Positions 1-7,160 of a stretch of 9,541 bases of DNA are shown here, piece after piece. Source of the DNA: an uncultured Eubacteriales bacterium. GTDB lineage: Bacteria > Bacillota > Clostridia > Oscillospirales > Oscillospiraceae. The notes below the pieces were generated by a model. The model worked only from the letters and a program-made list of their open reading frames with translations. It made no database searches and was not told where the DNA came from. A program made the translations under genes and the position numbers. Each line of letters starts with the position of its first letter. Positions within the stretch are counted from its first letter, which is position 1. The DNA lies in contig URQY01000049.1 of NCBI GenBank assembly GCA_900550165.1, positions 1-9,541 of the forward strand. The letters are read 5' to 3'.

Positions 1-2490
1 GAGCGGCTTTGTGAGGTGCTCGTTCATACCGGATTTGCGGCTGCGGGCGGCGTCATCGGAAAACGCGTTTGCCGTCATGGCGAAGATCGGCACGGTTTTC
101 GAATCCGGACGGTCGAGCGCACGAATCTTCTCTGCCGCCTCCAAACCGTTCATCACGGGCATCATGATGTCCATGAGGATGATATCGAAGCTGTTCGGAG
201 CGGAAGCGGCAAAGCAATCTACCGCCTGCTGCCCGTCTTCGGCGGCGGTGACGAGCGCGCCGCTCTCTTCGAGCATATAGGTCGCGATCTCGCGGTTGAG
301 CGCGTTGTCCTCGGCCATGAGGATGCGTACGCCGTCGAGCCGCGCGCCCGGCTCCGGCTCGGGGGCGGGCGGCCGATACGATGCATCGACCGTCAGCGGC
401 AGCGTAACGGTGAAGGTCGTTTCCTCTCCTTCGCGGCTGACGAAGGAAATTTTGCCGCCGAGCAGCTCGACGGTCTTCTTTACGATAGCGAGGCCGAGGC
501 CGCTGCCGGAATAGGTCGTGCGCGCGGTCTTATGCTCCTGCGCGAAGGTATCGAACGCGCGGGCCTGAAATTCCAGGCTCATGCCGATGCCGGTATCGGC
601 ACAGGTGAAGACGAAGGTCGCCGTATCGTTTTCGCAGGCGGTCTCGCGGCAGGAAATGTGCACCGAGCCGCCGGGACGGTTGTATTTGACGGCGTTGCTC
701 ATGATATTTTGCAGCACGCGCTGAATGTTCAGAGGGCTGCCGAGCAGGTGCCAGTGCTCGCCCGCGGGCGGATCGGAGGTGAAGACGATGCCGCAGTCCG
801 CCGCCTGCGCGGAAACGACCGTCTCCGCGCCCTGCAGCACGTCGCGCAGGTCAAAGGGCTTGTGCTCGGTCTCGACCTCGCCGGCTTCGAGCTTGCTCAT
901 GTCGAGCACGTTGTTGACGAGCTCGAGCAGGAAATCCGAGGTCGAAAGAATTTTGGAGAGGCAGTTCTGCACCCGCGCGGGATCGGTGATATTCTCTTCG
1001 GCGATCTTCGTCATGCCGCGGATGCCGTTGAGGGGCGTGCGGATATCGTGACTCATGCGGCGCAGAAAATCGGTCTTTGCAGCGTTGGCCATCGAGGACT
1101 GCTCGGCGGTCTCGCGCAGGCGCTGCTGGTAGTCGATCTCCTTTTGCTTCTGCGCGGTGACGTTGCGCGAAAGCAGCATGACAGCCGTGACCTCACCGGT
1201 CTGACTGCGGCGCTGCGGGATGAGCAGCACCTGAAACCACTGGCCGTTCATCGACTCGAAGATATCGCCGAGAAAGCGCTGGTCGCGCAGACGCTCCGGC
1301 GCGGTCGCGGCGCTGCAGAAATCACGGAAGGCGTCGCGCTCCCTGGGGACGATGATGTGGGTCGTGATGGCCTCGAGCATCTCGTCCGCTTTTTCGATGC
1401 CGTCCGTCACGGAATGGGCGTAAGCAGTCTGCGTGATGGACTCGTAGGTGTTGGACTGCGGATAGATGATAAGATCGGTCGTGTAAATATTTGCGATGGC
1501 GGCAGTGGGGTGATATTCCTTCTCGAACTGGGCGATCCGCTCACGGCGGCGGCCCTGCCAAAGAAGCATGACGGCCATGCAGAAAGCGAGATACAGCCCC
1601 GCGGAGATGGCGAGCCGATGCGCGATAGCCGGAACCATCGTGCGCGCGGGGTAGAAGACGTAGAGATAATAGTCACGGTAGATGTCGTGTACGCCGTACC
1701 AGACCGTGCCATCGAGCTTGAGCGAAAGCAGCGTTTGGTCATCGGGCAGGCGGTCACTTATGACGACGTTTGTGATGGGGCAGTCCTCGACCGCAAGACC
1801 TTCCAGCGCGGGATCGCTGCTGCTGATGACGGTCACACCGTCCGTCACGACAGTGACCGCATCTCCGCGCTGAAGGTCGATATCAAGCATACTGGAGAGC
1901 GAGAGAGAATACTTGTCGCCGAGAAAGGGCGTGATATCCGCATAGCAGACGATCACGCCGGGGCTGTCCTGCCGCGCGGCGATGGCATAGTCGTAGGAGC
2001 GTCCGTCCGCGCTTACCTGATCGGCATAGACCTTTTGCGGGTGGGCGAGGATGTCCTGCGCCTGTCCGTCTGCAAGGATAAGGGAGAGGAGCGCGCTGCG
2101 GCCTGCACCGTCTGCATCCGCTGCCGCGGCGACGGAGAGGTCTTCGCGGAGAACGGCGATACCGGTGAGGTACTGATCGCTGAGGTAGCGCGCAAGAACG
2201 TCTTCGCGCGTGGTATCGGCGCTTGGGACATAAAGGCCGAAGACGCGGGCTTTGTTGATGAGGGACTGCAGGTCCTTCGTCGTGCTGCTGAGATGGTAAT
2301 CGTCGTACTTCTGGCAGGTGCTCTTGACGAGCGCGAGCGTGTCTGCCGCGTCCTGACGGATATTTGCGCGCCCGCGATAAAAGGCGATGAGCAGCGTCAG
2401 CAGCAGGAAGGCGACGCCGCAGACCGTCAGCAGCAGCCATATGGGTAGGCGCCGTTTCCTGCGGTCATTCTGCACTGCGGCTGTCGGCAT
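1..2490 (-). CDS. Hybrid sensor histidine kinase with receiver domain (3' end beyond window)
   Basis: Membrane two-component sensor that would autophosphorylate on His and pass phosphate to its own receiver; 830 codons are visible and the frame stays open to base 1. Seen: a TM helix at about residues 17-37, an extracytoplasmic region of about 245 residues (Cache-like by position only), a second TM at about 287-310, a divergent PAS-like region at 322-440, then a coiled linker. HisKA holds the SHDIRTPLNGI motif with H481. The ATPase domain shows N599 (NAVKYN), D632 (DTGIGM) and GSGLGLAIV near 662. The receiver shows E727/D728, phospho-acceptor D774 (LMDIMMP) and K828 (TKPL). The ATG at 2490 is chosen because GGAGG lies 8 bases upstream. 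It overlaps the end of the SBP gene by 26 bp, so the two are probably co-transcribed and translationally coupled. The C-terminus, and any further receiver or Hpt domain, is outside the window. Confidence 0.93.
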   Translation of the reverse strand, partial: MPTAAVQNDRRKRRLPIWLLLTVCGVAFLLLTLLIAFYRGRANIRQDAADTLALVKSTCQKYDDYHLSSTTKDLQSLINKARVFGLYVPSADTTREDVLARYLSDQYLTGIAVLREDLSVAAAADADGAGRSALLSLILADGQAQDILAHPQKVYADQVSADGRSYDYAIAARQDSPGVIVCYADITPFLGDKYSLSLSSMLDIDLQRGDAVTVVTDGVTVISSSDPALEGLAVEDCPITNVVISDRLPDDQTLLSLKLDGTVWYGVHDIYRDYYLYVFYPARTMVPAIAHRLAISAGLYLAFCMAVMLLWQGRRRERIAQFEKEYHPTAAIANIYTTDLIIYPQSNTYESITQTAYAHSVTDGIEKADEMLEAITTHIIVPRERDAFRDFCSAATAPERLRDQRFLGDIFESMNGQWFQVLLIPQRRSQTGEVTAVMLLSRNVTAQKQKEIDYQQRLRETAEQSSMANAAKTDFLRRMSHDIRTPLNGIRGMTKIAEENITDPARVQNCLSKILSTSDFLLELVNNVLDMSKLEAGEVETEHKPFDLRDVLQGAETVVSAQAADCGIVFTSDPPAGEHWHLLGSPLNIQRVLQNIMSNAVKYNRPGGSVHISCRETACENDTATFVFTCADTGIGMSLEFQARAFDTFAQEHKTARTTYSGSGLGLAIVKKTVELLGGKISFVSREGEETTFTVTLPLTVDASYRPPAPEPEPGARLDGVRILMAEDNALNREIATYMLEESGALVTAAEDGQQAVDCFAASAPNSFDIILMDIMMPVMNGLEAAEKIRALDRPDSKTVPIFAMTANAFSDDAARSRKSGMNEHLTKPL

Positions 2491-3279
2491 TCGTTGTTCC
2501 TCCGTATACGTTCTTCTCCACGTTCAGACCGTGGGCACTGATGATGGCGGCGGTTGTGCCGTCGGCAGTCATGTCCGCAAGCGCGTCGCGGAGCTTTTGC
2601 GCGAGCGCAGTGTCGCCATTTTTGCGAAAGGCGACGCCCTGTGCCTGGCTGCGGAAGCTCATGTTCAGCAAGCGGTATTCGCCGGGATAGTCGTCAAGAT
2701 ATTGCTTCAGCGCGCCCTCCATGCCGGCGGCGGCATCGACATAGCCGCCGCGCAGCGCGGCGAAGACCTGCCGGAGCTCGGGGTAGGCCGTGAGTTGGGC
2801 GAGAGCGGAGAACTCGTTATCCAATCCGTCGGTCAGGATGTGCTCGGAGGTGGAGCCCGACTGCACGGCGACACGCTGACCCGCAAGGTCCTCGATCGAG
2901 CGGATCCCGCTGTCCGCGCGCACGACGATCACACGCTGGGTGTAGAGGTAGGGACCGGCCCAGAGAAATTCGCCCTCACGGACGTCCATCGTCAGGCAGC
3001 ACCGCAGACAGTCGACATCGCCCGCGGCAAGACGGGCAAAGCGCTCATCGAGCGCGATCTCGCGAAAAACGGGCTCATAGCCGATGCGACGGCAGGCCGC
3101 GGCCGCAATCTCCACGTCGATGCCTGCGTAGCTGCGGCTCACACCGCGTAAAAATACGGCGCGTAGGGGGAGCCGCCGATGATAAGCTGCGGCATGGGAT
3201 CATCCTCCTGCGGCGAAGAGGCGCAGGAGGTGAGCATGAGCACTGCGCAGAGGAAAAGAAGAGAGAGAAGACGTTTCAT
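2465..3279 (-). pseudogene. Extracellular solute-binding lipoprotein (SBP_bac_3 type), apparent -1 frameshift
   Basis: Periplasmic-binding-like protein of the amino-acid SBP family 3, exported and lipid-anchored. The first frame starts with MKRLLSLLFL, has a lipobox LTSC (C19), reads LIIGGSPYAPYFYAV and stops at 3139. The rest of the fold continues in the -1 frame from about 3142: SYAGIDVEIAAAACRRIGY, then a DERFARLAAGDVDCL segment and a second lobe, ending at 2465. The two pieces join smoothly if one base is restored near the TTTTTACGCGG stretch, which gives roughly YFYRGVSRSYAGIDVEI. This could be a true mutation, a sequencing or assembly error at the T5 run, or less likely recoding. A GTG at 3142 overlaps the TGA and could restart translation, but that product would lack the export signal and first beta strand. 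No permease or ATPase gene is adjacent, and the kinase gene overlaps it, so a sensory role is more likely than transport. The SD before the ATG at 3279 is weak. Confidence 0.78.
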
Positions 3280-3348
3280 AGAAGCTGCTCTTTCATAAAA
3301 AGTACGCCGGTGCCGGAGAAAAGATGATTTACGAATAAATTTGCAAAA

Positions 3349-3377
3349 ACTATAACATAAGAGGAAGAATCCGTCAA
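3349..3377 (-). promoter_or_regulatory. Sigma-A promoter of the SBP-kinase operon
   Basis: On the minus strand, TTGACG (3377-3372) and TATAGT (3354-3349) are separated by exactly 17 bases. The predicted start is near 3342, giving a leader of about 63 nt before the ATG at 3279. This is one of the best promoter matches in the window. Confidence 0.8.
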
Positions 3378-3392
3378 TTTCTGAATGGGAGC

Positions 3393-3412
3393 TTAGCGCG
3401 GATTTAGCGCGG
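3393..3412 (-). repeat. Tandem 9-bp direct repeat CCGCGCTAA, probable regulator site
   Basis: Minus strand reads CCGCGCTAA, two bases, CCGCGCTAA, so the copies are 11 bp apart (one helical turn). It lies about 16 bp upstream of the -35 box of the SBP-kinase promoter. Head-to-tail sites with this phasing are typical of OmpR/PhoB-type response regulators. The regulator is not known and its assignment is inference. Confidence 0.5.
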
Positions 3413-3556
3413 CGGCGCACAGTGAAGCGGAGGACGGAGAGGAGAAGATGGCTGCGAAAAACCAAGCAGGCAATCGGTGTTTTTACCAGAAAAGGAGAAC
3501 GACTTTTGCCGATTCGGACAATGGAAAAGCGTATGCCGAAGTGATAAGATACAAAT

Positions 3557-3691
3557 TGAGGAGCAAAAACGCGAAAAAAATGTGAAATGCAACCAAAGCG
3601 CGATATCTGCCCGGAAAAGCGCTGCTTGGGCAGAACGGACAAGCCGTTGTGCGATATCACTAAAACAGCAAAAAGTGCTGTCAGCTTTTTT
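3557..3691 (+). ncRNA. Candidate structured small RNA ending in a terminator-like hairpin
   Basis: There is no convincing gene here, but the stretch folds by hand. GATATC at 3602-3607 can pair with GATATC at 3653-3658 and enclose two hairpins: TGCCC/GGGCA (3608-3612 with 3628-3632) and AACGG/CCGTT (3634-3638 with 3644-3648). Next comes ACAGCA-AAAAG-TGCTGT (3665-3681), then CAGC and six T (3686-3691), which resembles an intrinsic terminator. A weak promoter match, TGGAAA-17-TAAGAT (3522-3550), would start a transcript of about 135 nt. I recognise no known RNA family. The segment also contains poorly supported short open frames. Existence and strand are inference. Confidence 0.3.
3665..3691 (+). 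terminator. Terminator-like hairpin with T6
   Basis: A 6-bp stem ACAGCA/TGCTGT with loop AAAAG is followed four bases later by six T. It lies immediately before the TTGACA of the downstream promoter, so it would stop upstream transcripts without affecting the peptidase gene. Confidence 0.45.
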
Positions 3692-3697
3692 CTATTC

Positions 3698-3725
3698 TTG
3701 ACAATAGAATTAAACGCTTTATCGT
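3698..3725 (+). promoter_or_regulatory. Probable promoter of the C69-SLH peptidase gene
   Basis: A perfect -35 TTGACA (3698-3703) is followed after 16 bases by TATCGT (3720-3725), a 4 of 6 match to -10. The -10 overlaps a TGATATCA palindrome (3725-3732) whose GATATC core also occurs at 3602 and 3653, so a regulator may bind there. The leader to the ATG at 3861 would be about 130 nt. Confidence 0.5.
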
Positions 3726-3799
3726 GATATCATATCAGCACAGTAAATTGGATGTGTGTGGATAGGGGATGATGGGAAAAAACGAGAGAACGGCCTGCG

Positions 3800-3822
3800 C
3801 GCAAGGCAGACGCTGCCTTGCG
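3800..3822 (+). other. 5'-leader hairpin of the peptidase mRNA
   Basis: CGCAAGGCA (3800-3808) pairs perfectly with TGCCTTGCG (3814-3822) around a 5-base loop. No T run follows, so it is not an intrinsic terminator. It may stabilise the transcript or affect ribosome access; this is inference. Confidence 0.45.
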
Positions 3823-3860
3823 GAACAACATTTATCATTCATCATTTCAGGAGGAATCAC

Positions 3861-6035
3861 ATGAAAAGAGGTATGCTCAGAAAGCTTCTCTGCACCTGCG
3901 TGGTGACGGCCGCGGCCTTTGCTGCGACGACCATCAGTGCATCCGCTTGCACGACGATCTACGTCGGCGGCGATCTGAACGAGGAGGGGACTCCCTTCGT
4001 CGCCCGCACGGAGGACTACGGCTCCGATTACAACAAGCTCTGGTTCATCAGCGAGAGCGGCAATTGGAAACAGGGCGACCACTATGTCGGCTGCCCGGCA
4101 TACGGCCCGTTCGAGTGGGACTTCACCCACGACAGCTATCGCTTCACCTACTTCACCAACGATATCTACTATGACGGCACCTGTCCCGAGTGCGGCAAAA
4201 AGGCCGACCACTACTCCTACACTGAGTTCGGCACGAACGAAAAGGGCGTGTCCGTCTCCGCGACCGAGACCCTTTACGGCAACGCCAAGGTGGCGGAGGT
4301 CGACCCGTACCGCGACGCCGACTGGGCGAAGGAAAACGGCAATGCCCGCATCGGCATCGAAGAGACCGATATCCCGACCATCATCTTGGCCGAGGCCTCT
4401 TCCGCGCGCGAGGGCGTGGAGCTGCTGCTCGACATCTATGAGAACTACGGCTGCGTATACGCCTCCGGCGTGTTCATCTGCGACAAGGACGAGGTCTGGT
4501 ACATCGAGAATTGCAGCGGCACGCAGTATGTCGCCATCAAGCTCAACGACAACATGATCTTCCTTGAGCCCAACATGGCCGTCATCGGCCGCGTCGATCT
4601 GGACGATGAGAACGTCATCGCCTCCAAGGACCTGATCGCTGTGGCGAAGAAGGCAGGTACCTTCGTCGGCGACGAGGAAAAGAACATCATCGACTTCCGC
4701 GCGTCCTACGCCCGCATCAGCGAGAAGATGGACCAGCGCATGATCGACGGCCTGAACTACCTGAACGCGGCTTACAAATATGACAGTGACGCGCTCGTGG
4801 CTGACAACACGAAGTTCACCATCTCCAACCTTGACGCAAACGACAAGCTCGTTGCGCTCTACACCAACATCAAGGCCGACCGCAAGCTCGACAAGGACGA
4901 TATCTTCGGCTACTACAAGCTCTCCTCCATCGGCAAGGCCAGCAACCAGGAGATCGAGATCTTCCAGCTCTTCAAGAATCGCCCGGTCGAGACCGCGACC
5001 GTGGGCTGGGTCGGTGTCGGCAATATGTCCTATAACGTATTCGTTCCCTACTATCCCATGCTGATCGACGATATGTACAAGGGCTATCAGGTCAGCACCG
5101 CGTCCGCGGAGTTCACGACCGAGAAGCCTGACACCTTCTGTACCTACGGCACGAGCTGGGCGCAGGACGCCGAGGGCAACTGGCAGCGCATTTCCGGCTA
5201 CAAGACCTATCCTGCCAACTGGAAGGATTCCTATTACTTCACGTTTGAGGGACTCGGCGGCTACATCGCCAATGTCGACAAGATCACCGGCAAGCCCCTG
5301 AAGGACGAGGCCAAGGCCTACGTCGCTGACAAGCTCGCCGCGCTCCAGCAGGAGCTCTACAAGGACTTCGTCACGACCGATCAGCTCGCCAAGGCGTCCG
5401 ATGCCCGCGCCCTTGCCACCGAGAATGGCAAGGCCATGGCTGAGAAGGCCCACAAGCTGGGCGTTGAGCTCGTTGAGTACATCACGAAGACCGACGCGCT
5501 CCAGGGCGGCGCCTTTACCGACGTCAAGGCCGGCGACTACTATCTGTCCGCAGTGGATTGGGCGCTCGACAAGGCCGTGACCTCCGGCACGAGCAATACG
5601 ACCTTCAGCCCCAACGCAGCCTGCACCCGCGCACAGGCCGTCACGTTCCTGTGGCGTGCCGCCGGCAGCCCCGAGCCGACCGCGACCACGACGGCCTTCA
5701 CCGACGTGAAGGAGGGCAGCTATTACTACAAGGCTGTCCTGTGGGCCGTGGAGAACAGCATCACCTCCGGTGCGACCGAGACCACCTTCGCGCCCGACGC
5801 GACCTGCACGCGCAGCCAGATCGTGACGTTCCTGTACCGCATGGAAAAGTCCCCCGAGGCGACGGCCGAGAACCCGTTCACCGATGTGAAGGCGGGTGCG
5901 TTCTATGAGAATGCCGTTCTCTGGGCGGTGAAGGAAAACATCACCACCGGCGCGACGGCCACGACCTTTGACCCCGCGGGCGACTGCACGCGCGGCCAGA
6001 TCGTCACCTTCCTCTATCGCTGCTTGAACAAGTAA
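3861..6035 (+). CDS. Secreted C69-family peptidase with three SLH surface-anchoring repeats
   Basis: A 724-aa exported hydrolase of the dipeptidase C69 / Ntn-hydrolase group, which attacks peptide or amide bonds with an N-terminal Cys. Start: ATG at 3861 with AGGAGG six bases upstream (3849-3854). A signal peptide covers residues 1-29 (basic start, hydrophobic core, ASA), and cleavage would expose C30 (ACTTIYVGG) as the nucleophile. R49 and D52 (VARTED) fit the Arg/Asp pair of the fold, and FGTNEKGVSVSATET near 120 is typical of the family. A CPEC pair (C108, C111) sits in an insert; its role is unknown. The catalytic part runs to about 440, followed by a helical linker at about 480-545. SLH repeats start near 551, 612 and 672, each with FTDVK, a YY/FY-AV-WA segment and CTR(A/S/G)Q. 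SLH domains bind secondary cell-wall polymer, so the enzyme should stay on the cell surface. It is monocistronic with its own terminator. Substrate unknown. Confidence 0.92.
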   Translation: MKRGMLRKLLCTCVVTAAAFAATTISASACTTIYVGGDLNEEGTPFVARTEDYGSDYNKLWFISESGNWKQGDHYVGCPAYGPFEWDFTHDSYRFTYFTNDIYYDGTCPECGKKADHYSYTEFGTNEKGVSVSATETLYGNAKVAEVDPYRDADWAKENGNARIGIEETDIPTIILAEASSAREGVELLLDIYENYGCVYASGVFICDKDEVWYIENCSGTQYVAIKLNDNMIFLEPNMAVIGRVDLDDENVIASKDLIAVAKKAGTFVGDEEKNIIDFRASYARISEKMDQRMIDGLNYLNAAYKYDSDALVADNTKFTISNLDANDKLVALYTNIKADRKLDKDDIFGYYKLSSIGKASNQEIEIFQLFKNRPVETATVGWVGVGNMSYNVFVPYYPMLIDDMYKGYQVSTASAEFTTEKPDTFCTYGTSWAQDAEGNWQRISGYKTYPANWKDSYYFTFEGLGGYIANVDKITGKPLKDEAKAYVADKLAALQQELYKDFVTTDQLAKASDARALATENGKAMAEKAHKLGVELVEYITKTDALQGGAFTDVKAGDYYLSAVDWALDKAVTSGTSNTTFSPNAACTRAQAVTFLWRAAGSPEPTATTTAFTDVKEGSYYYKAVLWAVENSITSGATETTFAPDATCTRSQIVTFLYRMEKSPEATAENPFTDVKAGAFYENAVLWAVKENITTGATATTFDPAGDCTRGQIVTFLYRCLNK

Positions 6036-6068
6036 GCGAAGCGGAAAATAGCCGTACAGACGATAATG

Positions 6069-6101
6069 AACGTCCCCGGGGCCAAGCCTCGGGGACGTTT
6101 T
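6069..6101 (+). terminator. Intrinsic terminator after the C69-SLH gene
   Basis: AACGTCCCCG (6069-6078) pairs with CGGGGACGTT (6090-6099). Three more inner pairs give a stem of about 13 bp with a 5-base loop, ending in TTTT. It lies 34 bp after the stop codon. Confidence 0.85.
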
Positions 6102-6119
6102 CTGCAAAACGCTGCGAAG

Positions 6120-6143
6120 AAAAATCAACAATTGTTGATTTTT
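6120..6143. promoter_or_regulatory. Perfect 24-bp palindrome
   Basis: AAAAATCAACAA is followed directly by its exact reverse complement. It can be read two ways: an operator for a dimeric regulator (core CAACAATTGTTG), or a bidirectional terminator hairpin with loop AATT flanked by A5 and T5. It sits between the GC-rich terminator and the DegV promoter region. The sequence does not decide between the readings. Confidence 0.5.
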
Positions 6144-6170
6144 AGTTGAAAATCAGTTCATCTAACGCCA

Positions 6171-6198
6171 TTAAGATAATACTGTCTTATGGTATATG
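6171..6198 (+). promoter_or_regulatory. Possible degV promoter with an inverted repeat in the spacer
   Basis: TTAAGA (6171-6176), 16 bases, then TATATG (6193-6198) preceded by TGG, giving an extended -10 (TGnTATATG). An inverted repeat TAAGATA/TGTCTTA (6172-6178 and 6183-6189, one mismatch) fills the space between the boxes, where a bound repressor would block polymerase. The consensus match is modest. Confidence 0.38.
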
Positions 6199-6202
6199 CA
6201 AA

Positions 6203-6254
6203 CCGGCGAGCAGCCGGAAATGATAAAGTCCGGCGCGGTCCGTGCGGCCGCACG
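6203..6254 (+). other. Hairpin-rich 5' leader of the DegV gene
   Basis: Contains CCGGC/GCCGG (6203-6217) and a perfect 14-bp palindrome CGTGCGGCCGCACG (6241-6254) that ends five bases before the Shine-Dalgarno. A competing GCCGGA/TCCGGC pairing is also possible. It could control ribosome access, but no known riboswitch is recognised. Confidence 0.35.
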
Positions 6255-6274
6255 ATACAGGAGGGACCCCTACG

Positions 6275-7117
6275 ATGCGAGTGAAGATCATTTCGGACAG
6301 CACGTGCGATCTGTCGCCCGAGCTTCTTGAGCGCTACGACATTGCCATCACGCCGCTGTGCGTCATCAAGGACGGAAAAGAGTTTCACGACGGCGTGGAT
6401 ATCACGCCCGCGGACATTTTCACCCATGTGGACGGCGGCGGGGAGCTTTGCAGCACGGCGGCGGTCAGCCAGTTCGAGTATACGCAGATGTTCACGCGCT
6501 ACGCAAAGGAATACGACGAGGTCGTGCAGATCAACATCGGCTCGAATTTTTCCTGCTGCTACCAGAACGCGTGCCTTGCCGCGCAGGAGTTCGACAACGT
6601 CTTTGTGGTGGATTCGGGGAATCTGAGCACCGGGCAGGGGCTCCTTGTCGTCGCGGCGGCAAAGCTTGCGCAGCAGGGCGTTTCCGGCATCGAGATCGCC
6701 GAGCGCGTGCGCGCGCTCGCGCCGAAGGTCGAGGCGAGCTTCCTCATCGAGCGGCTCGACTATATGCGAAAGGGCGGGCGCTGCTCCGCCGTCGCCGCGC
6801 TGGGCGCGAACCTGCTGAACCTCAAGCCCTGCATCGAGGTGCGCGAGGGAAAGATGGGCGTGTGCAAGAAGTACCGCGGCTCGTTTGAAAAGTGCATCCG
6901 TCAGTACGTGAAGGAGCGCCTCGACGGGCGCACGGATATTGCCGGGGACCTCGCCTTTATCACGCATCCCGCCTGCCAGAAAAACGTGGTGGACGCGGCG
7001 ATGGAAGAGGCGGCAAGGTATGGCGCGTTTGACGAGGTCATCGAGACGCGCGCGGGCTGTACGGTCTCCTGCCATTGCGGGCCCGACACGCTCGGTATCC
7101 TGTTTGTGAGAAAGTAA
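6275..7117 (+). CDS. DegV family fatty-acid-binding protein
   Basis: A 280-aa protein of the usual DegV length. Family members bind a fatty acid in a deep pocket, and FakB-type members present it to the fatty-acid kinase FakA. Seen: the N-terminal IISDSTCDLSPELL motif, an FHDGVDI segment, an STAAVS stretch where many relatives have TSQPS, DSGNLSTGQGLLVVAAAKLA, RLDYMRKGGRCS and LKPCIEV, and a C-terminal CHCGPDTLGILFVRK that keeps the conserved His and GP-LG pattern. The start at 6275 is supported by AGGAGGG (6259-6265); the in-frame upstream ATG at 6242 has no such site. There is no signal peptide, so it should be cytoplasmic. No fakA or second fakB gene is nearby, so assignment to FakB is inference. 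The gene stands alone with its own leader and terminator. Confidence 0.92.
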   Translation: MRVKIISDSTCDLSPELLERYDIAITPLCVIKDGKEFHDGVDITPADIFTHVDGGGELCSTAAVSQFEYTQMFTRYAKEYDEVVQINIGSNFSCCYQNACLAAQEFDNVFVVDSGNLSTGQGLLVVAAAKLAQQGVSGIEIAERVRALAPKVEASFLIERLDYMRKGGRCSAVAALGANLLNLKPCIEVREGKMGVCKKYRGSFEKCIRQYVKERLDGRTDIAGDLAFITHPACQKNVVDAAMEEAARYGAFDEVIETRAGCTVSCHCGPDTLGILFVRK

Positions 7118-7124
7118 AGGAGAA

Positions 7125-7160
7125 ACCACCGTATGGATCGTCATACGGTGGTCCTTTTTT
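7125..7160 (+). terminator. Intrinsic terminator between convergent genes
   Basis: ACCACCGTATG (7125-7135) and CATACGGTGGT (7142-7152) form a perfect 11-bp stem with loop GATCGT, followed by CC and six T. It ends degV transcription. On the minus strand the flank is TTTCTCC, so it may also partly stop the opposing small membrane protein transcript, whose stop codon lies at its edge. Confidence 0.9.

Noticed and set aside
16..2448. An 810-codon plus-strand open frame opposite the kinase
   Set aside because: The minus strand encodes a complete set of kinase and receiver motifs in one unbroken frame. The plus frame is low in complexity, has no recognisable domain, and is open because of GC-rich codon bias on the other strand.
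2387..3151. A 254-codon plus-strand frame opposite the SBP
   Set aside because: The minus strand has the SBP fold motifs; this frame has none and no ribosome site.
3477..3701. A 74-codon plus-strand ORF in the divergent intergenic region
   Set aside because: No convincing Shine-Dalgarno at its start, no domain, and it runs through the hairpin/T6 element. The RNA-like reading is at least as good.
3602..3733. Three GATATC copies as a possible CRISPR-like or iteron array
   Set aside because: The unit is only 6-8 bp, spacing is irregular (51 and 73 bp), and the core is self-complementary, so a fold or a regulator site explains it better.
5508..6032. Repeated TTCACCGACGTGAAG-type DNA as a nucleotide repeat element
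   Set aside because: It reflects the three SLH protein repeats and has no independent meaning.
3735..6131. A 798-codon minus-strand open frame opposite the C69-SLH gene
   Set aside because: It is the antisense of a clear secreted peptidase with signal peptide and SLH repeats. Its content is Gly, Val, Ala and Asp rich with no domain, another codon-bias shadow.
6158..7144. A 328-codon minus-strand frame opposite DegV
   Set aside because: DegV motifs and a strong ribosome site are on the plus strand, and the minus frame would run through the degV terminator.
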